DNA of 64,000 nucleotides from Verrucomicrobiota bacterium (GTDB taxonomy: Bacteria > Verrucomicrobiota > Verrucomicrobiia > CAIQCK01). A program made the position numbers and the translations under genes. The number at the start of each line of letters is the position of its first letter. Position 1 is the stretch's first letter. The stretch covers positions 124,001 to 188,000 of the forward strand of contig JACRQF010000009.1 of NCBI GenBank assembly GCA_016222825.1, written 5' to 3'. A model generated the notes under the pieces. That model saw nothing but the letters and a program-made list of their open reading frames with translations. It did no database searches and was not told the DNA's origin. Positions 53,385 to 61,046 of this stretch are shown one piece after another.

Positions 53385-55465
53385 AACCACTCCTTTCACT
53401 CGTTTCAATCCTCTGCGTCATAGCTGGCAGCCTGCAAGCCGCCGAGTTCCATGTTGCCCCCAATGGCAATGACGCCAATCCCGGCACAAGCGCGAAACCG
53501 TTCGCAACGCTGGAGCGCGCCCGCGACGCTGTCCGCCAATCCAAAACGCAAAATCCAAAATCCAAAATCGAAGTCGTTCTTCGCGGCGGGACGTATGAGC
53601 TGGCGCGGCCGTTTGAGTTGATGGCGGTGGATTCTGGCAGCGCGAAGGCGCCGGTCGTCTATCGCGCCCGCAAAGGCGAGACGGCGCGGATCAGCGGCGG
53701 CAAGACGGTGACGAGTTGGAAGCCGGTGGGCGACGCGAGCATGTTGAACCGGCTCAATCCGGTGGCGCGAGGGCAGGTGGTGCAGGCGGATTTGCGCGCG
53801 CTCGGCGTGAGCGACTTCGGCGCAATGGGCGGCGGATTCGCGCTTGGCGGCGGGCCGGGACTGGAGCTTTTCTTCAACGACCAGCCGATGACGCTGGCGC
53901 GGTATCCGAACGACGGGTTCATCAAGATCACCAACGTGCTTGGTCGGACGCTGGTGGATGTGCGTGGCACCAAGGGCTGCAAGGAAGGCGTCTTCGCCTG
54001 TGACAGCGACCGGCCTTCGCGCTGGGCCGGCGAGAAGAACGCTTGGGTGCTGGGCTATTGGTTTTGGGATTGGGCGGAGGGACGGCAGCGGGTCGAGGCG
54101 ATTAACGCGGAGAGGAAGGTCCTGACGCTCGCGAAGCCGCACCACAGTTACGGCTACCGCAAGGGCCAGTGGTTCTACGGCTACAACCTGCTCTGCGAGA
54201 TTGACCAGCCGGGCGAATGGTATCTCGACCGCGACGCCGGCACGCTTTATTTCTGGCCGCCCGCGCCGGTCGAGAAAGGCCGCGCGGTGGTGTCGGTGCT
54301 GTCGAACCTCGTCACGATGACCAGCGCAACGCACGTGACATTGCGCGGGCTGACGTTCGAGGGATCGCGCAACACCGCCCTCATCATGAAGGGCTGCACC
54401 AACAGCCTCATCGCCGGCTGCACCATCCGCAATGTCGGTAGTTGGGCGGTGAGTGTCGGCGACGGACAGAACACCGGCGTCGTCGGTTGCAACATCTACG
54501 CCACCGGCGACGGCGGCATCAACATCAGCGGCGGCAACCTGAAGACGCTCACGCCTGCCGGTCTCTTCGCGGAGAACAATCACGTCCATCACTGGAGCCG
54601 TTGGAACCGGATGTATCGGCCGGCGATCATGATCACCGGCGTCGGCAACCGCGCCGCACACAATCTGCTGGAGAACTCGCCGCACACCGCCATCGGTTTC
54701 GGCGGCAACGACCACGTCATCGAATTCAACGAAATCCACAGCGTCTGCCACGAGAGCAACGACGCCGGCGCGATCTACTCCGGCCGCAACTGGACGATGC
54801 GCGGCACGATCATCCGCTGCAATTATCTCCATCACATCAACGGCTTTGAAGGGCGCGGCTGCGTCGGCGTTTATCTCGACGACATGTATTGCGGCACCAC
54901 CATCGCCTCGAACCTCTTCTACAAAGTCACGCGCGCGGCGTTCATCGGCGGCGGCCACGACAACACCATCGCCAACAACATCTTCGTGGACTGCAAGCCC
55001 GCCGTCCACGTGGACGCGCGCGGCATGGGCTGGGCGCACGCGATGCCGGAGAGCCTCGTCAAGGAAGGCCGCGAGAAAGGCACGCTCGGCGGCATCCGCT
55101 TCACCGAGCCGCCCTACAGCACGCGTTACCCGAAACTCATCGGCATTCTCGACAACGATCCCGCGTCGCCGACCGGCAGCCTCGTCGCGCGCAACGTCTG
55201 CTGGGGCGGCAAGTGGGACGGCATGGAGAAAAAGGCGAAGCCGTTTATCACGCTCCAGGACAACCTGCTTGACCAAGACCCGCGCTTCGTGAACGCCGCG
55301 AAGCTGAACTTCCAGCTTCGCAACGACTCGCCCGCTTTCAAGCTCGGTTTTAAGAAATTTCCCATCGAGAAGATCGGCCTCTATCGCAGCGCCGACCGCG
55401 CCTCGTGGCTGGTGAAACACGCCGTCCGCCCGATGGTGGAGCCGCCGTCCAAGCCGCAGAAATAA
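53381..55465 (+). CDS. Secreted right-handed beta-helix protein (GH141-like)
   Basis: The 694-residue product has a signal peptide (LLSLVSILCVIAGSLQA) and the typical opening EFHVAPNGNDANPGTSAKPF, with the ATLERARDAV helix following it. These open many polysaccharide-active parallel beta-helix proteins. Helix coils are seen from about residue 300 on (THVTLRGLTFEGSRNTALIM, NSLIAGCTIRNVGSWAVSV, NRAAHNLLENSPHTAIGFGG, GTTIASNLFYKVTRAAFIGG). A fucosidase/xylanase-like GH141 or a lyase is the best guess. Residues about 53-63 (QSKTQNPKSKI) are encoded by a heptanucleotide repeat. It is translationally coupled to the upstream putative glycosidase (ATGA). Confidence 0.82.
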   Translation: MKPLLSLVSILCVIAGSLQAAEFHVAPNGNDANPGTSAKPFATLERARDAVRQSKTQNPKSKIEVVLRGGTYELARPFELMAVDSGSAKAPVVYRARKGETARISGGKTVTSWKPVGDASMLNRLNPVARGQVVQADLRALGVSDFGAMGGGFALGGGPGLELFFNDQPMTLARYPNDGFIKITNVLGRTLVDVRGTKGCKEGVFACDSDRPSRWAGEKNAWVLGYWFWDWAEGRQRVEAINAERKVLTLAKPHHSYGYRKGQWFYGYNLLCEIDQPGEWYLDRDAGTLYFWPPAPVEKGRAVVSVLSNLVTMTSATHVTLRGLTFEGSRNTALIMKGCTNSLIAGCTIRNVGSWAVSVGDGQNTGVVGCNIYATGDGGINISGGNLKTLTPAGLFAENNHVHHWSRWNRMYRPAIMITGVGNRAAHNLLENSPHTAIGFGGNDHVIEFNEIHSVCHESNDAGAIYSGRNWTMRGTIIRCNYLHHINGFEGRGCVGVYLDDMYCGTTIASNLFYKVTRAAFIGGGHDNTIANNIFVDCKPAVHVDARGMGWAHAMPESLVKEGREKGTLGGIRFTEPPYSTRYPKLIGILDNDPASPTGSLVARNVCWGGKWDGMEKKAKPFITLQDNLLDQDPRFVNAAKLNFQLRNDSPAFKLGFKKFPIEKIGLYRSADRASWLVKHAVRPMVEPPSKPQK
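53538..53572. repeat. Heptanucleotide tandem repeat inside the beta-helix gene
   Basis: Five consecutive seven-base units are seen: AATCCAA, AACGCAA, AATCCAA, AATCCAA, AATCGAA. They encode a Lys/Gln/Asn/Pro-rich loop between the first helix and the first strand of the protein. Confidence 0.8.
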
Positions 55466-55511
55466 CGACGTTGCGGGACCTGACCCTTCCGCATCGCCAA
55501 AGGAACCCAAC

Positions 55512-56405
55512 ATGAACCCATCCCTGACCCGCCGCGAAATGTTCGGCACGCTCGCCGCGTGCGCCACCGCCAGTCTCGCCGCCACAGCCGCCGCCGCGCC
55601 GCGCGTGGAGAGCGATTTCAAGATCACCAAGCGTCGCATCCGCCAGTCCATCATGGGCTGGTGTTTCAACCCGATGCCGGCCGAGGAACTGGCGAAGCAT
55701 TGCCGCGACATCGGGCTGGAGGCGATGGAAGGCATCGGCTCGCAGCATTACCCGATGGTGCGCCAGCTCGGCCTGAAGATCTCGCTCGTCGGCAGCCACG
55801 GGTTTTCGCGCGGGCCGCTCAACCCGGCCAACCATGAGTTTTGCCTGAAGAAGCTGCGCGAGGGCATTGACCTCGCCGTCGCCAACGGCTGCGAGAACGT
55901 CATCACCTTCACCGGCATGAGGGAGAAAGGCATCACCGACGAGCAGGCGGCGAAAAACTGCATCGCGTGTTGGAAACAGGTGATCGCCTACGCGGAGGAG
56001 AAGAAGGTGAACCTCTGCCTCGAACACCTGAACACCCGCGACAACACCCACCCGATGAAGGGTCATCCCGGCTACTTCGGTGACAACGTGGATTTCTGCG
56101 TCGAACTGATCCGGCGGATGGATTCGCCGCGGATGAAGCTGTTGTTCGACATCTACCACGTGCAGATCATGAACGGCGACGTCATCCGCCGGCTGCGGCA
56201 ATACAAGGACGTCATCGGCCACATCCACACTGCCGGCGTGCCCGGTCGCAACGAACTCGACGAGACGCAGGAGATCAACTATCCCGCCGTGATGAAGACG
56301 CTCGTGGAAATCGGCTACAAAGGTTTCGTCGCGCAGGAGTTCATCCCGACGTGGCCCGACAAGATCGAGGCGTTGCGCCATGCGGCGAAGGTCTGCGACG
56401 TGTAG
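55512..56405 (+). CDS. Exported hydroxypyruvate isomerase-like sugar isomerase/epimerase
   Basis: This is a 297-residue TIM-barrel protein of the xylose isomerase-like (AP endonuclease 2) superfamily with a leader resembling a Tat signal (LTRREMFGTLAACATASLAATAAAA). The closest pattern is hydroxypyruvate isomerase: NLCLEHLNTRDN (metal-binding Glu), MKLLFDIYHVQIM (Asp, His), GHIHTAGVPGRNELD and GYKGFVAQEFIP (Glu). Export would be unusual for classical Hyi but is common among relatives in this phylum that act on sugars outside the cytoplasm. An AAGGAAC site precedes the ATG. Confidence 0.85.
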   Translation: MNPSLTRREMFGTLAACATASLAATAAAAPRVESDFKITKRRIRQSIMGWCFNPMPAEELAKHCRDIGLEAMEGIGSQHYPMVRQLGLKISLVGSHGFSRGPLNPANHEFCLKKLREGIDLAVANGCENVITFTGMREKGITDEQAAKNCIACWKQVIAYAEEKKVNLCLEHLNTRDNTHPMKGHPGYFGDNVDFCVELIRRMDSPRMKLLFDIYHVQIMNGDVIRRLRQYKDVIGHIHTAGVPGRNELDETQEINYPAVMKTLVEIGYKGFVAQEFIPTWPDKIEALRHAAKVCDV

Positions 56406-56575
56406 GTTGGCGGCTGGGCTGGGTTTCTTCCTTGCCGGCGGTGTTTGCGGAGGAAACCGGCGCGGTTCGAAGAGCTAGAAATCGTCTCGACGACTGGCGC
56501 TAAATTGCGGATGCTCAACTTTTAGACCGGTAAACTCGTTACGAGCGAAACGAAGCCGTGAATGGAAGAACCACT

Positions 56576-58882
56576 ATGAACAGAGCCATCCTAAGTCTGC
56601 TCGCCATTGCATTCCTGTTTGTGCCGCACGCATTCTCGGTGACATCCGCTGGCACTGCGGGTCAGGTCACGCCGAACGATGTTGGTTTCGAGGAGATCGT
56701 CTTCGTCAAACGCAAGCCTTACTCCTCGGACCATTACTACACCGACATCAACAACGGGACCAGCCCCGACCGGTTCGTCGCCGCCAACGGCATCTACATC
56801 TACAACCTCCGCACCAAGACCGAGCGGCCGGTCGTCACCGCCACCGACATGCCGGGTGGCAAGGGCTTCATCGGCAAGATCAGCCTGTCGTTCGACGCCA
56901 AGAAGATCGTCTTCGATTTCCGCGAGAACCCCAACGCCGGTTTCCGCGTCTGGGAAGTCCGAACCGACGGCAAGGCTCTGCGGCAGATTTCGCAACCGCC
57001 CAAGGACGAAGCGGAGAAGGCGGCGCGCTGGCGGCCGGGCTGGCACACCGACGACATCCATCCCAACTACCTGCCCGACGGCAAAATTATCTTCTCCTCG
57101 ACGCGTTGCGAGCACACGATCCTGTGCGGCGGCTCGGCGGCCCTCGTCGCGCCGGGGTTGCACCGGATGGACGCCGACGGCTCGAACGTCGAGCAACTCA
57201 CGCGCAGTCCCGTCAGTGAGTTTTGTCCGGTGATGCTCGATGACGGGCGGGTGATGTATCACCGCTGGGAATATGTGGACAAGGGCGCGCGCGTGGCCAA
57301 GACCGTCTGGGCGATGAACCCCGACGGCAGCCGGCCGCAGGAACTCTACGGTTTGGCCGACGACGACACGGCCGTCTATATGTATCCGCAGCCGTTGCCG
57401 GGCAGCAGCCATCGCTTCGTGAGCGTCGGGACGTGCCACTACCCGCAAGGCGGTTGTCTCGGCGCGATCCTGTTGGTGGACTTCGGCATGGGCATGCGCG
57501 AGCGCGGTCCCGATCCAGACGAACCGGGCTTCATCAAGGGTGACACGCGCTATCCCGTCGTTAATATCACGCCGCAAGTCTTCATTCCGCGGCGTGAGGA
57601 ACCGGGCTGGGCTTTCCTGGCCAAAGACGGCAAATACACACGCGACCGCAACGGCAAATCCGGCCACCTCTACACGCATCCTTTTCCCGTCAGCGACCGC
57701 GAGTTTCTCGTCTCTTACAAGGTCAACCCCGCCGACCATTACAAAGACGTTCCCAACGCCTATGCGCTCTACTTGATTGACACCGAAGGCCGCCATCGCG
57801 CGGTCCATGCCGACGCGGATCTGTCGTGCTGGCATCCCACGCCGTTGACCCCGCGACGCGTGCCGCCGGCGGTGTCGTCGCAACGCGATCCGAAATACGC
57901 CGCAAGCAACCAAGGCGTCTGCGTCGTCGCGAACGTCTATCAAGGCATGGAAGGCGTGCAGCCCGGCGAGGTGAAATGGCTGCGCATCAACGAAGCCCTG
58001 CCGCGCTACTGGTCCACCGGCCGGCGATGGTCGCCGTCCAACAGCAGCTCGGCGTGGAAAGCCGCACTCTGGCCGCGCGTGCAGTGGGGCATCGTGCCGG
58101 TCGAGAAGGACGGCTCCGCGCACTTCGTCGTGCCGGCCGGCCGCAGCATCTTCTTCCAGGCGCTCGACGAAAACTTCCGCGAACTCCAGCGCGAGCGCAC
58201 CTACGTCAACTACGCGCCCGGCGAGATGCGTTCCTGCACCGGCTGTCACGGCCAAGCCAGCCACACCGCATCAGCGGGCGGCGCCACGGCGAAACTGCTG
58301 GCGTTAGCGCGCGCGCCAAGCACGCCGCAGCCGCAGCCGTGCGATAACGGTCAGGCTGGCCAGGTCATTCATTATCCGACCGACATCCAGCCGATGTTCG
58401 ACGCCAAGTGCGTCAAGTGCCACAGCGGAAAGGAAGCCGCCGGCAACCTCAAGCTCACCGGCGAAGTCACACAGTTCTACAACACCTCCTACGAAGAACT
58501 CGCGTCCAAGGAACTGGCCGGCCCAATCATTGCGGAGTTCACGTCGTTCCGGCAGGGAGACCGCGGCAACTATAACGGCGCGTATCTGCCACCGCGCAGC
58601 CTCGGCAGCCACGCCAGCAAGCTGATCGCGATGCTGACCGACTCCGCAAATCCAAAGAACGCGAAGAACGACCACACGAAGCTGCTCACGGCGATGGAAC
58701 TGATGGTCTTGAGTCGTTGGGTGGACAGCAACTACCAGTTCTATGGCAGCTATTTTGGCCGCCAGCATCCGCATTGGGCCAAAGCCGATCCGAAAGATCC
58801 CGCCTACGATCCGGTGAACTTCCGCCGCAAAGCGACCTTCGACGAGGCCATCGCCTTCCTCTCGCCGCCGTGGCATCGGTAG
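56576..58882 (+). CDS. HzsA-like exported protein with two CXXCH haem sites
   Basis: The 768-residue product is a paralog of the protein at 48357. It shares the signal peptide (ILSLLAIAFLFVPHAFS), the propeller (GFIGKISLSFDAKKIVFDF, HPNYLPDGKIIFSSTRCEH, LHRMDADGSNVEQLT, DDGRVMYHRWEYVDKG), the middle domain and haem motifs CTGCH (554-558) and CVKCH (612-616). The third haem site of the paralog is absent. The C-terminus contains RWVDSNYQFYGSYFGRQHP. GGAAGAA precedes the ATG. A role in periplasmic electron transfer linked to neighbouring hydrolases is conceivable; there is no evidence for hydrazine chemistry. The 170-bp upstream spacer shows no other feature. Confidence 0.84.
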   Translation: MNRAILSLLAIAFLFVPHAFSVTSAGTAGQVTPNDVGFEEIVFVKRKPYSSDHYYTDINNGTSPDRFVAANGIYIYNLRTKTERPVVTATDMPGGKGFIGKISLSFDAKKIVFDFRENPNAGFRVWEVRTDGKALRQISQPPKDEAEKAARWRPGWHTDDIHPNYLPDGKIIFSSTRCEHTILCGGSAALVAPGLHRMDADGSNVEQLTRSPVSEFCPVMLDDGRVMYHRWEYVDKGARVAKTVWAMNPDGSRPQELYGLADDDTAVYMYPQPLPGSSHRFVSVGTCHYPQGGCLGAILLVDFGMGMRERGPDPDEPGFIKGDTRYPVVNITPQVFIPRREEPGWAFLAKDGKYTRDRNGKSGHLYTHPFPVSDREFLVSYKVNPADHYKDVPNAYALYLIDTEGRHRAVHADADLSCWHPTPLTPRRVPPAVSSQRDPKYAASNQGVCVVANVYQGMEGVQPGEVKWLRINEALPRYWSTGRRWSPSNSSSAWKAALWPRVQWGIVPVEKDGSAHFVVPAGRSIFFQALDENFRELQRERTYVNYAPGEMRSCTGCHGQASHTASAGGATAKLLALARAPSTPQPQPCDNGQAGQVIHYPTDIQPMFDAKCVKCHSGKEAAGNLKLTGEVTQFYNTSYEELASKELAGPIIAEFTSFRQGDRGNYNGAYLPPRSLGSHASKLIAMLTDSANPKNAKNDHTKLLTAMELMVLSRWVDSNYQFYGSYFGRQHPHWAKADPKDPAYDPVNFRRKATFDEAIAFLSPPWHR

Positions 58883-58904
58883 GCGAGCACCTGGAAACCA
58901 AACC

Positions 58905-59729
58905 ATGAACAAACTCACTGTCGCCGTCCTACTGCTTGCTTCACTCGTCGCATCGCACGCGCAACAGAAAGCCCCGCCGAAAGGCGAGCCGACCAACGCC
59001 AAGGAAACCGCCGCGCAGAAAGCCGCTGCGGACAAGGTGGTTGACGAACGCTACGCCGTGTGGGTCGCCAAGCTGCCGCCGGAGCAGCAGGCATGGGAGC
59101 GCGTCCTACAGGAGAACCTCGGCGGTTTCTATCTGCCCCATCACAAACGCGACAAGATCGCCGGTCGGTCGAACGCTTGGGATTTCGTGCAGGACGACCC
59201 AAAACTGCCGCGCGTGCTGCTCATTGGCGACTCCGTCTCACGCGGCTACACGCAAGCCGTGCGCAAGGCCCTCGCCGGCAAAGCCAACGTCCATCGCGCC
59301 CCGGCCAACTGCGGCCCGACCGCGTTGGGCATCAAGAAGATGGATGTTTGGCTTGGCGATGGAAAGTGGGACGTCATCCACTTTAACTTCGGCATCCACG
59401 ACCGCAACACGCCCATCGCCGACTACACGCAGCGGTTGGAGCAACTCATCACGCAGATGAAGAAGACTGGCGCGAAACTCATTTGGGCCGCCACCACGCC
59501 GATCCCCGACGACCCGCCGAAAAAACAGACCACCGTCTCCATCGTCGAACGCAACGCCACCGCCGCCGAACTCATGAAGAAACACGGCGTCGTTATCAAC
59601 GATCTCTTCGCGTTCATCACGCCGCACCTCGCGAAAGTGCAACCGCCGAAGGACGTCCACTTCAACGGCGACGGCTACGACCTGCTGGGCAAGCAGGTGG
59701 CCACAGCTATTCAAAGTGCTCTCAAGTGA
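58905..59729 (+). CDS. Secreted SGNH/GDSL hydrolase
   Basis: The 274-residue product has a signal peptide (LTVAVLLLASLVASHA), a charged helical linker of about 60 residues, then an SGNH core: VLLIGDSVSRGYTQ (nucleophile Ser), APANCGPTALG, HFNFGIHD and DVHFNGDGYDLLG (Asp/His). The Gly/Asn blocks are less canonical than in the enzyme at 34410. Acetyl-ester removal from polysaccharides is the likely activity. It lies 22 bp after the HzsA-like gene and 33 bp before the URO-D-like gene, suggesting one operon. Confidence 0.86.
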   Translation: MNKLTVAVLLLASLVASHAQQKAPPKGEPTNAKETAAQKAAADKVVDERYAVWVAKLPPEQQAWERVLQENLGGFYLPHHKRDKIAGRSNAWDFVQDDPKLPRVLLIGDSVSRGYTQAVRKALAGKANVHRAPANCGPTALGIKKMDVWLGDGKWDVIHFNFGIHDRNTPIADYTQRLEQLITQMKKTGAKLIWAATTPIPDDPPKKQTTVSIVERNATAAELMKKHGVVINDLFAFITPHLAKVQPPKDVHFNGDGYDLLGKQVATAIQSALK

Positions 59730-59755
59730 CGAATCACGAGTTACGAATCACGGAG
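59728..59755. repeat. Heptanucleotide repeat between the SGNH and URO-D-like genes
   Basis: Units GACGAAT, CACGAGT, TACGAAT and CACGGAG belong to the same family as the arg-operon repeats. The last unit supplies GGAG as ribosome-binding site of the next gene, so the repeat touches both stop codon and start signal. Confidence 0.75.
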
Positions 59756-59762
59756 AACGACC

Positions 59763-60965
59763 ATGGGCATGTTCGACATGACACTGAAAGTTGCCGACGG
59801 CACGTCGCGCAAGGAGAACACGCTGCGGAAGCTCGACCGCATGAACAAGGCGCTGCGGCATCAGGAGCCGGATCGCGTGCCGATCAGCGATTGGTTCTGG
59901 GGCAGCTTTACCAAACGCTGGCGCGAGGAACTCGGCCTCGCGGCGGACGCAAATCCCTACTACCACTACGACCTCGACTGGATTGTCACCATCCCGAACA
60001 TGGACCCGTGGATACGGCCGTTCGAGACGCTCAAGGAAACGCCCGAAGAAGTCACGGTGAAGACCGGTTTCGGCGCGATCATGCACAAGCATTTCTCCTA
60101 CCCGATGCCGGAGATGCGCGCGTGGGAGACCGACTCGTTCGAGAAGCTACAGCGCGCCGAGTTCGACCCGCCTGACGACAAGCGGCGGTTCTTCAGCGCG
60201 GGCGACAACCAGATCGCCGGCGTCGGCGACGGTTTCCAGCGCAACTCGCCGCCGTGGATCGACACGGTCAAGGCGCTGCGGCCCGATTTTCCGGTTTATG
60301 GCAGCATGATGGAGGTGAGCGAATGCCTCACACGGCTCGTCGGTCAGGAAAACATGATGATGTGGATGGGCGAGTATCCCGACGAGATGGGCGAGGTCAT
60401 CAACCGCATCGGCGCGTTCTATCTCGCGATGGCGAAGGCGGAGATCGCGGCGGGCGCGGGCCTGCTCGATGGCTTCACGATCTGGGGCGACGTGGCCTAC
60501 AAGAAATGCACGTTCATGTCGCCGGCCTACTGGCGGAAGTATTTCAAGCCGTGGGTCGCGCAAATGATCGCGCTGGCGCACGAGCACGGCTTGCCGACGA
60601 TCTATCACGGCTGCGGCAACGCGAAGGCGATCTTTGAGGACTACATCGAGATCGGCCTCGACGCCTACAATCCGCTGGAGGTGAAAGCCGGCATGGACGC
60701 GGTGGAGTTGCGGCGTCAATACGGCCATCGGATCGGTTTCTGCGGTGGCATTGATGTGCAGACGTGGGAGAGCGGCGACCGCGACGCGATCAAGCGCGAG
60801 GTGTTGCGCAAGCTCAACGCGGCCAAAGGCGGCGGCCTGATCGTCCAGAGCGACCACTCCGTCACCAGCTCCGTCTCTGGCCAAGCCTACGACTACGCGG
60901 TGAAGCTCGTGCGCGAATATGGCCGCTATCCGTTGCAACTCGGCGAGTTTGACGAGGCGGTATAG
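59763..60965 (+). CDS. Uroporphyrinogen decarboxylase (URO-D) family protein
   Basis: The 400-residue cytoplasmic protein has the URO-D/methyltransferase TIM-barrel pattern: MNKALRHQEPDRVPISDWFWGSF at the start, GEYPDEMGEVINRIGAFY, FTIWGDVAYKKCTFMSP, PTIYHGCGNAKAIFEDY, YNPLEVKAGMD and IGFCGGIDVQTWESGD. It lacks the short haem-enzyme architecture of HemE. Such proteins in Verrucomicrobiota are frequent members of sugar-degradation clusters or act as cobalamin- or methyl-transfer enzymes; the substrate is unknown. It is translated from the GGAG supplied by the heptamer repeat. The stop codon falls at the edge of a paired-hairpin repeat. Confidence 0.85.
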   Translation: MGMFDMTLKVADGTSRKENTLRKLDRMNKALRHQEPDRVPISDWFWGSFTKRWREELGLAADANPYYHYDLDWIVTIPNMDPWIRPFETLKETPEEVTVKTGFGAIMHKHFSYPMPEMRAWETDSFEKLQRAEFDPPDDKRRFFSAGDNQIAGVGDGFQRNSPPWIDTVKALRPDFPVYGSMMEVSECLTRLVGQENMMMWMGEYPDEMGEVINRIGAFYLAMAKAEIAAGAGLLDGFTIWGDVAYKKCTFMSPAYWRKYFKPWVAQMIALAHEHGLPTIYHGCGNAKAIFEDYIEIGLDAYNPLEVKAGMDAVELRRQYGHRIGFCGGIDVQTWESGDRDAIKREVLRKLNAAKGGGLIVQSDHSVTSSVSGQAYDYAVKLVREYGRYPLQLGEFDEAV

Positions 60966-61027
60966 TAGTCATCACGCTCCGCGTGATGGTTTTAATTTCA
61001 TATCGTCACGCGGAGCGTGACGGCTAC
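60965..61027. repeat. GTAG-headed paired hairpin (BIME-like), intergenic copy
   Basis: GTAGTC is followed by the palindrome ATCACGCTCCGCGTGAT, a 16-base AT-rich spacer, CGTCACGCGGAGCGTGACG and GCTAC. The plan is the same as at 3775-3842. It starts at the last base of the URO-D-like stop codon and ends 20 bp before the next start codon. Confidence 0.8.
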
Positions 61028-61046
61028 TATTATCAAGACAGCCACC

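Noticed and set aside
53405..55735. Minus-strand frame of 776 codons opposite the beta-helix gene
   Set aside because: It is composition-driven and covers a gene with a signal peptide and recognisable beta-helix coils.
48357..58882. Hydrazine synthase (anammox) function for the HzsA-like proteins
   Set aside because: Only the alpha-subunit-like domain is present; beta/gamma subunits and hydrazine dehydrogenase are absent, and the neighbours are glycan enzymes.
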